Notes under the pieces: generated by a model
What the model saw: the letters and a program-made list of their open reading frames with translations, nothing else
What the model was told of the DNA's origin: nothing
Databases searched by the model: none
In this document: positions 9,046-17,974 of the stretch, one piece after another
How positions within the stretch are numbered: the first letter of the stretch is position 1
Layout of the letters: each line of letters opens with the position of its first letter
Made by a program: the position numbers and the translations under genes
Source of the DNA: Clostridium acetobutylicum ATCC 824
Lineage (GTDB): Bacteria; Bacillota; Clostridia; Clostridiales; Clostridiaceae
Direction of reading: 5' to 3'
Length of the DNA: 64,000 nt
Assembly (NCBI RefSeq): GCF_000008765.1
Contig: NC_003030.1
Coordinates: 264,001-328,000, forward strand

Positions 9046-10182
9046 ATGAACGTTTTTTATATTGCAATTAATACTATAAAATCAAATATATCAGATAAAA
9101 AAACTCTTATAATGATGCTTTTAATGCCTATAGTTATAATTTTAATTCTTGGAAATGCACTTAAAAGTGTAGATAATTTTTCTGTTACAAATTTAGGTAA
9201 GACAACAGTATATTATTATAATGCTGATAATAAGGAAATATCTAAAAACTTTGATGAATTCTTAAAAAATAAGAGCATTAAAGATATATTGAATGTAAAA
9301 AAAGTAAGCTCATATAAAAAAGGAAAAGAACTTGTTGATAAAGGAGAAGGTAATTCTCTTATATATATAAACAGTAATTATTCTGATAATATTGAAGCTA
9401 ATAAAAAGGGAAGAATTGAGATATATGAAAGCAAAAGCAGTACTACAAGAAATCAGATTATAAAAAGTTTAATAGACAGTTTTAATGATGGTGCAAACAC
9501 TGTTGAAGTATCTTCTCAAATATCAAGGATGAGAACAAGCTATGTTGAAAAAAATAATATAAGTAAAAAATATCTAAGTGTAAATGGAAAGTCTCCAAGA
9601 GCAATAGATTATTATTCAGTAACAATGCTTATGATGATATTACTATATGGTGCGAATTACGGAAGTGCAGAACTTGAAAATCTATTCTTTGATAGAGTTG
9701 GAAAGAGAATAAAAACAACGGCCACAAAAACCTATCAGCATTTACTAGGTGTAGTTTTAGGGGTTATTTTTACATTGATACTTCAGGCAGTAGTTCTTGT
9801 GCTATTTACAAAGTATGTATATGGAGCAAATTGGGGAGGGCATCCTATATTAGTTTTGGGAATAGTTTCATCCTTTGCAATATTAGCAGCATCAATAGGC
9901 TTTTTGTTTATGATTATAACTGGGGATGACAAAAGAGCATCAATGTTAATAAGTGTAACAGCGCCCATATTTACTTTTGTATCAGGTGGATATGTGAAAG
10001 TTCCTTTTTCAGATGGAAGCATAATAAAATATGTTCCTAATAATCTTGCACAATCAGGATTATTTAACATGATATACAAAGGGGTTACAAGTACGGCGGA
10101 AAATTCAATAATAATTTTACTTGGGATGTCTATTGTACTTTTAGCTATAGCATCTATTGTAGGAAGGAGAAGAGTAGCATGA
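9046..10182 (+). CDS. ABC-2 type transporter permease (module 2, first subunit)
   Basis: Membrane subunit of 378 aa: one N-terminal span (about 15-38), an external domain of about 150 residues, then a six-span membrane domain starting at YYSVTMLMMILLYGANYG. It is the counterpart of the permease at 4077. ATG start follows AGGGGGAGG. The coding end overlaps the next permease by 4 nt (ATGA), a sign of coupled translation. Confidence 0.84.
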   Translation: MNVFYIAINTIKSNISDKKTLIMMLLMPIVIILILGNALKSVDNFSVTNLGKTTVYYYNADNKEISKNFDEFLKNKSIKDILNVKKVSSYKKGKELVDKGEGNSLIYINSNYSDNIEANKKGRIEIYESKSSTTRNQIIKSLIDSFNDGANTVEVSSQISRMRTSYVEKNNISKKYLSVNGKSPRAIDYYSVTMLMMILLYGANYGSAELENLFFDRVGKRIKTTATKTYQHLLGVVLGVIFTLILQAVVLVLFTKYVYGANWGGHPILVLGIVSSFAILAASIGFLFMIITGDDKRASMLISVTAPIFTFVSGGYVKVPFSDGSIIKYVPNNLAQSGLFNMIYKGVTSTAENSIIILLGMSIVLLAIASIVGRRRVA

Positions 10183-11291
10183 CAATATTTTTTAATAATA
10201 TAAAAAGAATATTTAGAAAAAAAGCTAATATAATAGTTATGTTCCTATTTCCAATACTTTTTATTTCAATCATATCGTCGATTTCAAGTGGAGGATCCGG
10301 ATTTACAGTAGGTGTAGTTGATAATGACAATACAAAGCTTACTTCAATGATAAAGGAAAGAATTAAAGCTAATGGAACGATAAAAATAGTGAATAAAAAA
10401 GATATAAGTGATTATATAATAGATAAAAAAATAGATATGGCAATTGTAATACCAAAAGGATTAACTAAAAATATTATAGGTAATTCTAAAGGAGAAAATA
10501 TTGAGATATACGGAATAAAAGGTACCTCAAATGATTCGTCCATGGAGTATTACGTTAATAGTTTTGTAAACGCAGCTCAAAATATAGCTAAAGCAGCTAA
10601 AGGTGATAAAACTAAGTTTTATAATGGAGTTAAGAATTATCAAAAAGGAAATTTTGTATCTGAGACTAAATATACAAATGGAGAAAGAGAAAAGCAAAAG
10701 ACCTCGACGACTTCCATAGGTTTTCTTATTGCAAGTATAATATATTTAAGTACTATGATAACTACACTTATTCTAGTTGATAAAAAGGATGGAGTATATA
10801 ATAGAATGTTTGCTAGTGGAGTTAATAGATTTAGATATATTGTTGGATCAATGTTTAGTTTTGTTGCTGTAAACTTAATTCAAATAGCAGGCGTGTTTTT
10901 AGTTATGAAGTATGTGGTTAAAATTGATTTAGGACCTTCTCCTATTAAGCTGTATTTAGTGCTTGTAGTCTTTGGTATAGCTTGTGTATCACTTGGAGTT
11001 TTGATTTCAAATAGATGTAAGGATTTAAAGCAGGCAAATTCAATGACTGTCCTTATAAGTACACCAGTTGCTATGTTAGGTGGATGCTATTGGCCAAAAG
11101 AAGTTATGGGTAGTACACTTCAAAGAATAGGTGATTTTGTTCCATCTACTTGGGCTATGAATGCCGTAGATAAAATAATAAATGGCGGATCACTTAGCAG
11201 CATTTATAAAGAGGTAGGTATTTTATGCATATTCATAGTGGTATTTCTCGTATTAGCAATGGTTAAAAAGGTAGATGTTGCTAATAATTAA
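10179..11291 (+). CDS. ABC-2 type transporter permease (module 2, second subunit)
   Basis: Membrane subunit of 370 aa with the same architecture as the permease at 5138. It has a conserved N-terminal start (FFNNIKRIFRKKANIIVMF), an external domain with the VGVVDNDNTKLT element shared with VGFVDDDKTKLT of the first module, and C-terminal spans containing MLGGCYWP. The ATG overlaps the previous stop. It completes the second LnrLMN-like transporter. Confidence 0.84.
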   Translation: MTIFFNNIKRIFRKKANIIVMFLFPILFISIISSISSGGSGFTVGVVDNDNTKLTSMIKERIKANGTIKIVNKKDISDYIIDKKIDMAIVIPKGLTKNIIGNSKGENIEIYGIKGTSNDSSMEYYVNSFVNAAQNIAKAAKGDKTKFYNGVKNYQKGNFVSETKYTNGEREKQKTSTTSIGFLIASIIYLSTMITTLILVDKKDGVYNRMFASGVNRFRYIVGSMFSFVAVNLIQIAGVFLVMKYVVKIDLGPSPIKLYLVLVVFGIACVSLGVLISNRCKDLKQANSMTVLISTPVAMLGGCYWPKEVMGSTLQRIGDFVPSTWAMNAVDKIINGGSLSSIYKEVGILCIFIVVFLVLAMVKKVDVANN

Positions 11292-11319
11292 AAAGTATAA
11301 AAGTTTATTTGAAACATTT

Positions 11320-11369
11320 AAAGTGAGGAATTTTAAGGAGAATTTTGTCCTGGAATTCCTCACTTTTTA
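11320..11369 (+). terminator. Terminator of ABC module 2
   Basis: AAAGTGAGGAATT pairs with AATTCCTCACTTT around a 23-nt loop, followed by TTTAT, 28 nt after the stop codon. Confidence 0.75.
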
Positions 11370-11470
11370 TTCTATAAAATTATTGTAATAGGAAGTCTAA
11401 TATAATATAATGAATACATATAATAATTATCAACTAATAATAAATATCATTAGAGTTCGGGAGGGATATA

Positions 11471-12628
11471 ATGTTAGAGTTTAGAATAGCTTCGAAGTTT
11501 TTAAGATCAAGTAAAGGACAAACAATACTGATTATATTAGGTATTGCAATTGGAGTATCTGTTCAGGTATTTATAGGGACACTTATTCAAGGACTTCAAA
11601 AGAGCTTAGTTGATAAAACTATTGGAAGTTCACCGCAGATTACTGTAACGTCTGAAGATAATGATGGCTCAATTGATAGGTGGGAAGACAAAATTAAATC
11701 CATAAAAAACTCTAATTCTAAAGTTGAAAATGTTTCTGCAAGTACTGATTTTTCAGCCTTTATAGATAAAAACAATAAAACCTATCCCGTTTTGATAAGA
11801 GGTTTTGAGTTTGCTAATGCTGATAAAATTTATAAAATAAAAGATAATATAAAGATTGGAAGAGAGCCTAAGGATGAAAATGAAGTTCTTATAGGTATAG
11901 ATTTAAAAAAGGATGCGTCTTTAAAGGTTGGAGATAAGATTACAATATTTACGCCAAAAGGTGTACAAAAGGAAGTAAAGATAACAGGGGTTTATGATCT
12001 TAAGTCATCGAGTATAAATGATAAGTGGATTCTTACAACACTAAAAACATCTCAGGATATGTTTAACTATGGAGATAAGGTTACGGCTATTGAAATGCAG
12101 GTTAAAGATGTATTTAATGCAGATGTCATTTCTAAGGATGTTAAAAGCTCATTAAATCTTAATGATGTAAAAATATCAAATTGGAAGGATTCAAATGCAT
12201 CTCTTTTGAGCGGATTAAGTGGACAAAGTGCATCTAGTATAATGATTCAGGTATTCGTACTTGTTTCTGTGGTCTTGGGAATAACTAGTGTACTTGCTAT
12301 AACAGTTATGCAAAAGTCAAAGCAAATAGGTATACTTAAAGCTATGGGGATAAAGGACAGTGCAGCAAGTAGAATATTTTTATTTGAAGGACTTATTTTA
12401 GGAATTTTCGGTGCAGTAATTGGAGTTGCCCTAGGTCTTGGGTGGACATATTCCTTCACTAAATTTGCAGTAAATCCGGATGGAACACCAGTTGTTCCAC
12501 TTTATTTAGATTACAAATTTATAGTTTTCTCTGTTGTCATAGCCATAGCTTCAGCTTGCATAGCAGCGATTATACCAGCTAGAAAGTCTTCAAAATTAAA
12601 TCCAATTGAGGTGATAAAAAATGGCTAA
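11471..12628 (+). CDS. ABC transporter permease, FtsX/MacB-LolC type
   Basis: Protein of 385 aa with the MacB-type topology: N-terminal span (about 18-42), a large extracytoplasmic MacB_PCD-like domain (about 45-250), then three C-terminal spans forming the FtsX domain. The C terminus PARKSSKLNPIEVIKNG is the family hallmark. ATG at 11471 follows GGGAGG. It overlaps the downstream ATPase by 8 nt, so the two make one transporter. Such pairs act as mechanotransmission exporters or lipoprotein/peptide handlers; the cargo cannot be read from sequence. Confidence 0.87.
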   Translation: MLEFRIASKFLRSSKGQTILIILGIAIGVSVQVFIGTLIQGLQKSLVDKTIGSSPQITVTSEDNDGSIDRWEDKIKSIKNSNSKVENVSASTDFSAFIDKNNKTYPVLIRGFEFANADKIYKIKDNIKIGREPKDENEVLIGIDLKKDASLKVGDKITIFTPKGVQKEVKITGVYDLKSSSINDKWILTTLKTSQDMFNYGDKVTAIEMQVKDVFNADVISKDVKSSLNLNDVKISNWKDSNASLLSGLSGQSASSIMIQVFVLVSVVLGITSVLAITVMQKSKQIGILKAMGIKDSAASRIFLFEGLILGIFGAVIGVALGLGWTYSFTKFAVNPDGTPVVPLYLDYKFIVFSVVIAIASACIAAIIPARKSSKLNPIEVIKNG

Positions 12629-13337
12629 TATTGTAGAGCTTAAAAATGTGAGTAAGACTTATGGGAAGATTATAAAAACAACTGTTCTTCATGATGTAAA
12701 TTTAGGTTTTGAAGAACACTCTTTTAACTCAATAATAGGTGCTTCAGGAAGTGGAAAAAGCACAATATTAAATATTATGGGAACATTAGATAAACCTTCA
12801 ACAGGAGAGGTATATATAAAGGGAAAGCGTACGGATACTATGAATAAGAATAGTCTAGCAGAGCTTAGAAACAAAACTATAGGTTTTATATTTCAATTCC
12901 ATTACCTTTTGCCTGAATTTACAGTACTCGAAAATGTTCTTATGCCATACCTTATTGGAAAAGCAAGACCTAATGAAAAAGTAATTAAAAGAGCAGAAGA
13001 GCTGCTATACCTTGTAGGAATAGAAAAGGTTAAAGATAATTTAGCTACTAATTTATCTGGAGGACAACAGCAGAGAACGGCAATAGCAAGAGCACTATTA
13101 AATAATCCAGATATTGTTTTGGCTGATGAACCAACAGGAAATTTAGATTCCAAATCAACTGAAAGTGTTTATAAACTTTTAAGAGAAATAAATAAAGAGT
13201 ACAATACTACATTTGTAATCATAACCCATGATAATAGGATAGCTGAAAAAACTGATAGAATTATAAATATAAATGATGGAAAGGTTTGTGGTGAATTTAC
13301 ACCTGATTCCTATAAAAAATCTATTTTTGTAGTATAA
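12621..13337 (+). CDS. ABC transporter ATPase, LolD/MacB type
   Basis: ATPase of 238 aa. Walker A GASGSGKST lies near residues 40-48, the signature LSGGQQQR near 142-149, and Walker B VLADEPTGNLD near 162-172, all typical of the LolD/FtsE/MacB class. The family motif FIFQFHYLLPEFTVLENV is present. It overlaps the permease at 11471 and probably forms a dimer with it. No periplasmic adaptor gene is beside it, as expected for a Gram-positive cell. Confidence 0.9.
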   Translation: MANIVELKNVSKTYGKIIKTTVLHDVNLGFEEHSFNSIIGASGSGKSTILNIMGTLDKPSTGEVYIKGKRTDTMNKNSLAELRNKTIGFIFQFHYLLPEFTVLENVLMPYLIGKARPNEKVIKRAEELLYLVGIEKVKDNLATNLSGGQQQRTAIARALLNNPDIVLADEPTGNLDSKSTESVYKLLREINKEYNTTFVIITHDNRIAEKTDRIININDGKVCGEFTPDSYKKSIFVV

Positions 13338-13377
13338 TTACTGTGTATTATAGATAAAAGTTTGAGGAGGCATATTT

Positions 13378-13740
13378 ATGTCTGAGTTTATAATCTACGC
13401 AGTAATTGGAATTGTTGCTGGTGTTTTAAGTGGTTTGTTTGGTATAGGTGGAGGAGTAGTAATAATTCCGGCGTTAGTAATGTTTGCAGGGTTTTCACAA
13501 ATAAAAGCACAGGGAACATCTCTTATTGCAATGCTTCCACCAGTTGGTATTTTCGCATTTATGCAGTATTACAAAAAGGGAAATACGGATATATATGCGG
13601 GAATAGTTATTTGTATAGCTATGGTTATAGCGGCTAGATTTGGAGGGCAGCTTGCAAACATACTTCCGGTGAGTGTACTTAAAAAGGCATTTGGAGTATT
13701 TATTATATTAGTTGGTATAAAGACCATTTTTGGAAAATAG
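13378..13740 (+). CDS. TSUP (TauE/SafE) family permease, half-length
   Basis: Hydrophobic protein of 120 aa with about four membrane spans. It carries the TSUP repeat signature GxxxGxxSGLFGIGGGVVIIPAL near residues 11-32. Full TSUP anion exporters have two such repeats in about 250 aa; this has one and would need to dimerise. The family moves sulfite, sulfoacetate or related organosulfur anions; substrate here is unknown. ATG follows TTTGAGGAGG. It lies 40 nt after the MacB-like ATPase gene and may be read from the same promoter. Confidence 0.8.
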   Translation: MSEFIIYAVIGIVAGVLSGLFGIGGGVVIIPALVMFAGFSQIKAQGTSLIAMLPPVGIFAFMQYYKKGNTDIYAGIVICIAMVIAARFGGQLANILPVSVLKKAFGVFIILVGIKTIFGK

Positions 13741-14044
13741 ATTAAAAATTCCAAAAGTGGTCGCTTCTAAATCAGAAAGCCAATATATACCTAAAAATAT
13801 GTTGTGGCTATCCGCAACAAAAATAGCAACAAATGAAGATTTTAGATATTTAGAAGGGACAGGGAACTGTGAGGGTGATAGCTATTATTACGATTTAATA
13901 ACTATATACTATCTAAACAAAAATTTTGCAATGCCAGTACCGGTGCTTGCTGAAATATTGGATATAGAAGAAAAAAACATAAAAGAATGTTTTTCTTCAT
14001 ACTTAAATAGATATGAAGAAGAAGACAACGAAAACTATATATAA
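13730..14044 (+). CDS. Hypothetical protein, about 104 aa
   Basis: Open frame with an N-terminal basic stretch and a C-terminal helical, acidic end (RYEEEDNENYI). The middle part MPVPVLAEILDIEEKNIKECFSSY looks like a small helix-turn-helix, but this is only an impression. The start is uncertain: TTG at 13730 overlaps the TSUP stop, GTG at 13757 and ATG at 13799 are alternatives, and none has a good ribosome-binding site. It ends just upstream of the insertion-sequence relic. I do not recognise the family. Confidence 0.45.
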   Translation: MENRLKIPKVVASKSESQYIPKNMLWLSATKIATNEDFRYLEGTGNCEGDSYYYDLITIYYLNKNFAMPVPVLAEILDIEEKNIKECFSSYLNRYEEEDNENYI

Positions 14045-14145
14045 ATATTTTTTAAGAGGTTGTTACAAAGAGAGAGTGAAAAATAGTCTGTGTAAACTTC
14101 ATGAAGATAATATAATAAATTATCTAAATGAAGGGAGCATGGACT

Positions 14146-14600
14146 ATGCCTTTTTCTAATAAGGAATTAATAAAATTAATTCTTGAAAATAATCCTGATA
14201 TTAAAACACCAGAGGATGTACAAAATACTCTTAAAGATTTATTTGATGGTCTCTTACAACAAATGCTTGAAGCTGAAATGGACAATTATCTAGGCTATAA
14301 AAAATATGATTATAATAACAAAAATACATCGAATAGTAGAAATGGCAAAAGTAAAAAAACTATGAAATCAAATTTAGGTTTATTTGATTTAGATATCTCC
14401 AGGTTTAGTTTCTGATATAACTAATAAAGTTATTCCGTTGATTTAAGATTAGTCTAAACTTGATGAACTAGAACAGAAATGGGGAGACAAATATTTAATT
14501 GCCATAAGAAGTTGGAGAAATAACTAGACTGAACTAGCTACATTCTTTAACATTCTTTAAGTATCCACCTGAAATAAGAAAAATTAACATTTTCATAGAT
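14146..14600 (+). pseudogene. Broken IS256/Mutator-family transposase
   Basis: The N-terminal part from ATG 14146 (an in-frame ATG lies at 14128) matches the family start, including LLQQMLEAEMDNYLGYKKYDY and SRNGKSKKT, and ends at a stop at 14415. The catalytic DDE core is missing. Out of frame further on, about 14458-14528 encodes the C-terminal family motif LDELEQKWGDKY-IAIRSWRNN, then a stop codon. A tandem duplication of CATTCTTTAA at 14541-14560 then shifts the frame of the final TELATFFKYPPEIRKI motif. Large deletion, stop and duplication together make it inactive. Confidence 0.8.
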
Positions 14601-14626
14601 ATAGTTAGCTTATCTATGAAAATGTT
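14586..14626. repeat. Perfect 16-bp inverted repeat inside the IS relic
   Basis: AACATTTTCATAGATA at 14586-14601 is the exact reverse complement of 14611-14626, with a 9-nt loop. It directly follows the last transposase-like codons. It could be a terminator-like or secondary insertion feature; no T-run follows. Confidence 0.6.
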
Positions 14627-14649
14627 ATATTATTGAATAGATTTAAAAT

Positions 14650-14681
14650 ATAGGTTGGAAAATTCATTTTTCCCAACCTAT
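14650..14681. terminator. Hairpin near the right end of the IS relic
   Basis: ATAGGTTGG-AAAA pairs with TTTTTCCCAACCTAT around TTCA; both flanks are A/T-rich. It may terminate transcription entering from either side. Function is inferred from shape only. Confidence 0.45.
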
Positions 14682-14811
14682 CTATTAAAAAAATATTTTT
14701 TTGTGGAGTTTACACAAAAGTATTGACATACTCTACAAAGAATAAAAACTGCAATATAGTAACATTTCTTATTACCACATTTTTTATAAATTTGAGATTA
14801 AAATATGTAAT

Positions 14812-15192
14812 TTATTCATGTAATTCTAAGGGTAAGCCATCTGGATCACTAAAAAAGGTGAATTTTTTTCCAGTATATTCGTCTAATCTAATTGGTTCAG
14901 TAGTAATTCCATTTTTATTTAATTCATTAACAATGTCTTCTATGTTTTCAACATGAAAAGCAAGATGCCTTAAACCACATGCTTCAGGGTATGAAAGTCT
15001 TCTAGGAGCTTTAGGCATAGAAAAAAGTTCTATTTCACTATTTCCTATTTTTAAATCTAGTTTATAAGAATCTTTATCTGATCTATAATTTTCACGAATA
15101 ATTTCAAAACCTAATATGTTTACATAAAAATTTTTAGAAGCTTCATAATTGGAAGCGATAATAGCAATATGATGAATTGAATTTAATTTCAT
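14812..15192 (-). CDS. Glyoxalase/VOC superfamily protein
   Basis: Protein of 126 aa with the beta-alpha-beta-beta-beta vicinal-oxygen-chelate fold in two modules (about 1-60 and 68-126). Potential metal ligands are His7 or His8 in IHHIAI, Glu55 in IELF, His75 in LRHLAFHV and Glu123 in LPLELHE, in the glyoxalase I pattern. The family includes lactoylglutathione lyase and many detoxification or resistance enzymes; glutathione is generally absent in clostridia, so the substrate is open. ATG 15192 follows AGGAGAATT. It is a single-gene unit bordering the IS relic. Confidence 0.85.
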   Translation of the reverse strand: MKLNSIHHIAIIASNYEASKNFYVNILGFEIIRENYRSDKDSYKLDLKIGNSEIELFSMPKAPRRLSYPEACGLRHLAFHVENIEDIVNELNKNGITTEPIRLDEYTGKKFTFFSDPDGLPLELHE

Positions 15193-15336
15193 AATAATTC
15201 TCCTATCTTGTATATAGTTTACCTGTTTTGTAAAAATCGTAGTTTATTATATCATACTCACTTAAATATGGAGTAATAATATATTTTATATAGTCTAAAA
15301 AACTTATTTTTTGAAAAATATATTATTAAATTAAAA

Positions 15337-15364
15337 TAAAGATTAATCTAATAAATGACGATAT
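15337..15364 (+). promoter_or_regulatory. Candidate sigma-D (sigma-28) promoter upstream of the chemoreceptor
   Basis: TAAAGATT at 15337-15344 and GACGATAT at 15357-15364 each match 7 of 8 positions of the flagellar sigma consensus (TAAAGTTT / GCCGATAT), with a 12-nt gap instead of 11. It is 279 nt before the gene. The rest of the 15193-15642 gap is AT-rich and shows no gene. Confidence 0.35.
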
Positions 15365-15642
15365 AGATATTAAGTATTGAATTAAATATGATAATTCAAT
15401 TTTAGAAATGTGACTTAATTCAGCATATTCAGTTGGTTAGGGTGTAATTATAAAAATGCAATAACTATGGATAACTTTGTTTTTACTTAATTATATTCGA
15501 AAGTAGCTTTTGAAAAAATAGGCTTTAAGTTGTCGAAAAATGTATATAAACAGCTAAAGTATGTAAATAAAATTTCAACTAATTAATAGATACAAGAAAA
15601 AACAATAAGGTGTAAAATTTTATTAGAAGGGGAGATTGTACT

Positions 15643-17709
15643 ATGAATAAGAGAGTTATTGGAATAAAAGGGAAGGTTTTAATATCTTCAATGTTAGTTC
15701 TTTTGTTAACACTAGTAAGTATTAGCGGTATTGTAATTTATCAAGTAAATAGTAAAGCTTATAATGATTACATGGACAATTCCAATCAACAGTTGAAGAC
15801 GGTTTCTCAGGCAATTAATATTTTTTATGATCAATTAGATAAGAATATCAATATGTTAGCTACAAATCCTGTGATAATGAAGGCTGATAGTAGCATTGAA
15901 ACATATAAAAATACGACTCAAGATACTCAAATGGATGCCTCTGCTAAAGGAGGAATTGAAAAAGAAATTTATGAAGTTTTTGAGCAGTACGGAAAAAGTC
16001 ACGAAGGTACGAGCTATGTGTATATGGGAATGCCAAATGGAGAATATGTACAATGGCCTAAGGAAAGTGCACCAGCAGGATATGATCCTTCAAAAAGACC
16101 TTGGTTTATTGCAGCTATGAATAAAAAGGGAAGTGTTATTAGAACAGCACCATATATTTATAAGTCAAGTATGCTTACAAGTAATGCAAGTTCATTTAAT
16201 GATCAAAATGGAAAAGTTGTAGGTGCAATAGGTATTGATGTGCAACAATCTGATATTAGTAATATGTTAAATAAAGCCAAGATTGGTAAAACAGGTTACT
16301 CAATAATTGTGCATAATAAAGGTTTTATAATGGCAGATGGAAAAAATCCTAAAAATAATTTTAAAGAAATTAAAGATGTTGGTATTACTGGTTTAGATCA
16401 GCTATTAGCTAAAGATTTAAAATCATTTAATGTTACTATAGACGGTGAAAAGTATGTTGTTAATCCATATAAAGTTGAGGGTACTGATTGGATATTAGCA
16501 TCATTTATTACACAAAAGGAGTTAATGAGTGGAGCAACAAAAATAATAAATATAGTAATTATTTCAGCAATAACCATATTATTATTAACATCTATTTTAT
16601 TTAATTTTGTATCGGGCAGTATAACAAAGCCTATTTTAGCTGTTACAAAGAAAGTAGAGGATTTCGCTAATTTGGATTTTTCAATAGATGAAAATTCAGA
16701 AGAATCTAAATATTACAATAAAAAAGATGAAACGGGAAATATGGTAAGGGCTTTTAGAGTTATGAGGGATAATGTTGCAGAATTTATTAACAAGACCACA
16801 GATGCAACTGAAAGAGTTGCTGCATCAGCAGAGGAATTAACGGCTACATCTAATGAAACAGCTACTGCTTCAGAAGAAGTTGCCAAAACTATTGATGAAA
16901 TTGCAAGGGGAGCTAGTGAACAAGCTAAAGATACCCAAATAGCAACGAATAATGTAGAAGATTTAGGTAATCTATTAGAACAAGATTTAAATAATATAGA
17001 GGAACTAAATATTGCAGCGGTTAAGATTGAAAAGCAAAAAGAAGAAGGCTTCTTGATTTTGAGAGACCTTATTGATAAAACACAGAAAAATAACGATGCC
17101 GCAAATAATATATATAATATTATCATGAGCAACAATGAAAGTGCAGAGAAAATAGAAATTGCAAGTACTATGATTGAAAGTATTGCAGATCAGACTAATC
17201 TTTTAGCATTAAACGCAGCAATAGAGGCTGCAAGAGCAGGAGAAGCAGGTAAGGGTTTTGCAGTTGTTGCAGATGAAATAAGAAAACTTGCAGAGCAGTC
17301 CAATAGTTTTACAAATGACATTAAAACTATAATAAACGAATTAAAGACAAAATCAGAGAGTGCAGTTAATTTAATGGAAGAAACAAAGCAAATTGTTAAG
17401 GAACAAGCTAGTAGTGTTGAAGCAACTGAAGGAAAATTTTCAGGTATAGCAGAAGAAATAGATTCTATAAAAACTATAATTAATAAGTTTAATCAATCTG
17501 GAAAATTAATGGGGGATAATAAAAATAAAATTATTGAGTTAATGCAAAATCTATCTGCTATTTCTGAAGAAAATGCCGCTGGGACGGAAGAGACAGCTGC
17601 ATCTATTGAAGAACAGGTTGCTACAATTCAGGAAATTGCTAAATCAGGAGAAAGCCTAGCTTCAATTGCAGAAGAATTAAGTGTAGTAATAAGCAAGTTT
17701 AAAATTTAG
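15643..17709 (+). CDS. Methyl-accepting chemotaxis protein with dCache sensor
   Basis: Receptor of 688 aa. TM1 is at about 11-33, an external double-Cache-like ligand domain at about 35-300 (with [15 protein letters not shown] and [20 protein letters not shown]), TM2 at about 302-324, then HAMP from about 326. The cytoplasmic hairpin tip, [20 protein letters not shown] followed by [19 protein letters not shown], is complete, so it can couple to CheA/CheW. Repeated Glu/Gln/Ala-rich helices flank the tip for methylation. ATG follows AAGGGGAG. It is monocistronic between an IS relic and decayed genes. The ligand is unknown; such Cache domains often bind amino acids or organic acids. Confidence 0.95.
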   Translation: MNKRVIGIKGKVLISSMLVLLLTLVSISGIVIYQVNSKAYNDYMDNSNQQLKTVSQAINIFYDQLDKNINMLATNPVIMKADSSIETYKNTTQDTQMDASAKGGIEKEIYEVFEQYGKSHEGTSYVYMGMPNGEYVQWPKESAPAGYDPSKRPWFIAAMNKKGSVIRTAPYIYKSSMLTSNASSFNDQNGKVVGAIGIDVQQSDISNMLNKAKIGKTGYSIIVHNKGFIMADGKNPKNNFKEIKDVGITGLDQLLAKDLKSFNVTIDGEKYVVNPYKVEGTDWILASFITQKELMSGATKIINIVIISAITILLLTSILFNFVSGSITKPILAVTKKVEDFANLDFSIDENSEESKYYNKKDETGNMVRAFRVMRDNVAEFINKTTDATERVAASAEELTATSNETATASEEVAKTIDEIARGASEQAKDTQIATNNVEDLGNLLEQDLNNIEELNIAAVKIEKQKEEGFLILRDLIDKTQKNNDAANNIYNIIMSNNESAEKIEIASTMIESIADQTNLLALNAAIEAARAGEAGKGFAVVADEIRKLAEQSNSFTNDIKTIINELKTKSESAVNLMEETKQIVKEQASSVEATEGKFSGIAEEIDSIKTIINKFNQSGKLMGDNKNKIIELMQNLSAISEENAAGTEETAASIEEQVATIQEIAKSGESLASIAEELSVVISKFKI

Positions 17710-17724
17710 AATTAAAAAATTTAA

Positions 17725-17770
17725 AGCTAAAAAGGGGATAATGAGTAAAGCTCATGTCCCTTTTTTAGCT
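17725..17770 (+). terminator. Terminator of the chemoreceptor gene
   Basis: AGCTAAAAAGGGGATAATGAG pairs with CTCATGTCCCTTTTTTAGCT (one bulge) around a 5-nt loop. The T-run is inside the 3' arm. Confidence 0.8.
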
Positions 17771-17780
17771 GCTAAAAATT

Positions 17781-17960
17781 AATTATGAAATAGTTTATGA
17801 TGTGTTGGATAGTGATAAGCTAAAGAGCAAAGAAGAAATAATAGCTGAATTCAAAGAAAAGTATGACGAAAAAGATATTGTAGAAGTATATGGTGAATTG
17901 CAATAATTAATAAAAGAGGAAGGTCTCTATTCAGAAGATCAATATGAAGAAATAGCTAAT
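17781..17960 (+). pseudogene. Fragment of a radical-SAM peptide maturase N terminus (SCIFF/ranthipeptide type)
   Basis: The frame from 17781 reads NYEIVYDVLDSDKLKSKEEI, then AEFKEKYDEKDIVEVYGELQ, a stop, then LIKEEGLYSEDQYEE. This is the pattern of the peptide-recognition N-terminal domain of six-cysteine (SCIFF) maturases, where DEIVYDVL and a helical EEI..L.EEG.L.sEDEY segment precede the radical SAM core. No start codon, no CxxxCxxC and an internal stop are seen, so it is a remnant. Identification is from memory of the family and is moderate. Confidence 0.5.
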
Positions 17961-17974
17961 AGTTCCATGGATAA

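Larger units (their letters stand above)
14089..14716 (+). mobile_element. Relic of an IS256-family insertion sequence
   Basis: The ends are inverted repeats: TGTGTAAACTTCA at 14089-14101 and, as reverse complement, TGTGTAAACTCCA at 14704-14716 (12 of 13 identical). Between them lies a broken Mutator/IS256-type transposase. The whole is 628 bp against about 1.3 kb for intact elements, so the middle is lost. I could not see a convincing 8-9 bp target duplication, in keeping with age. Confidence 0.75.
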
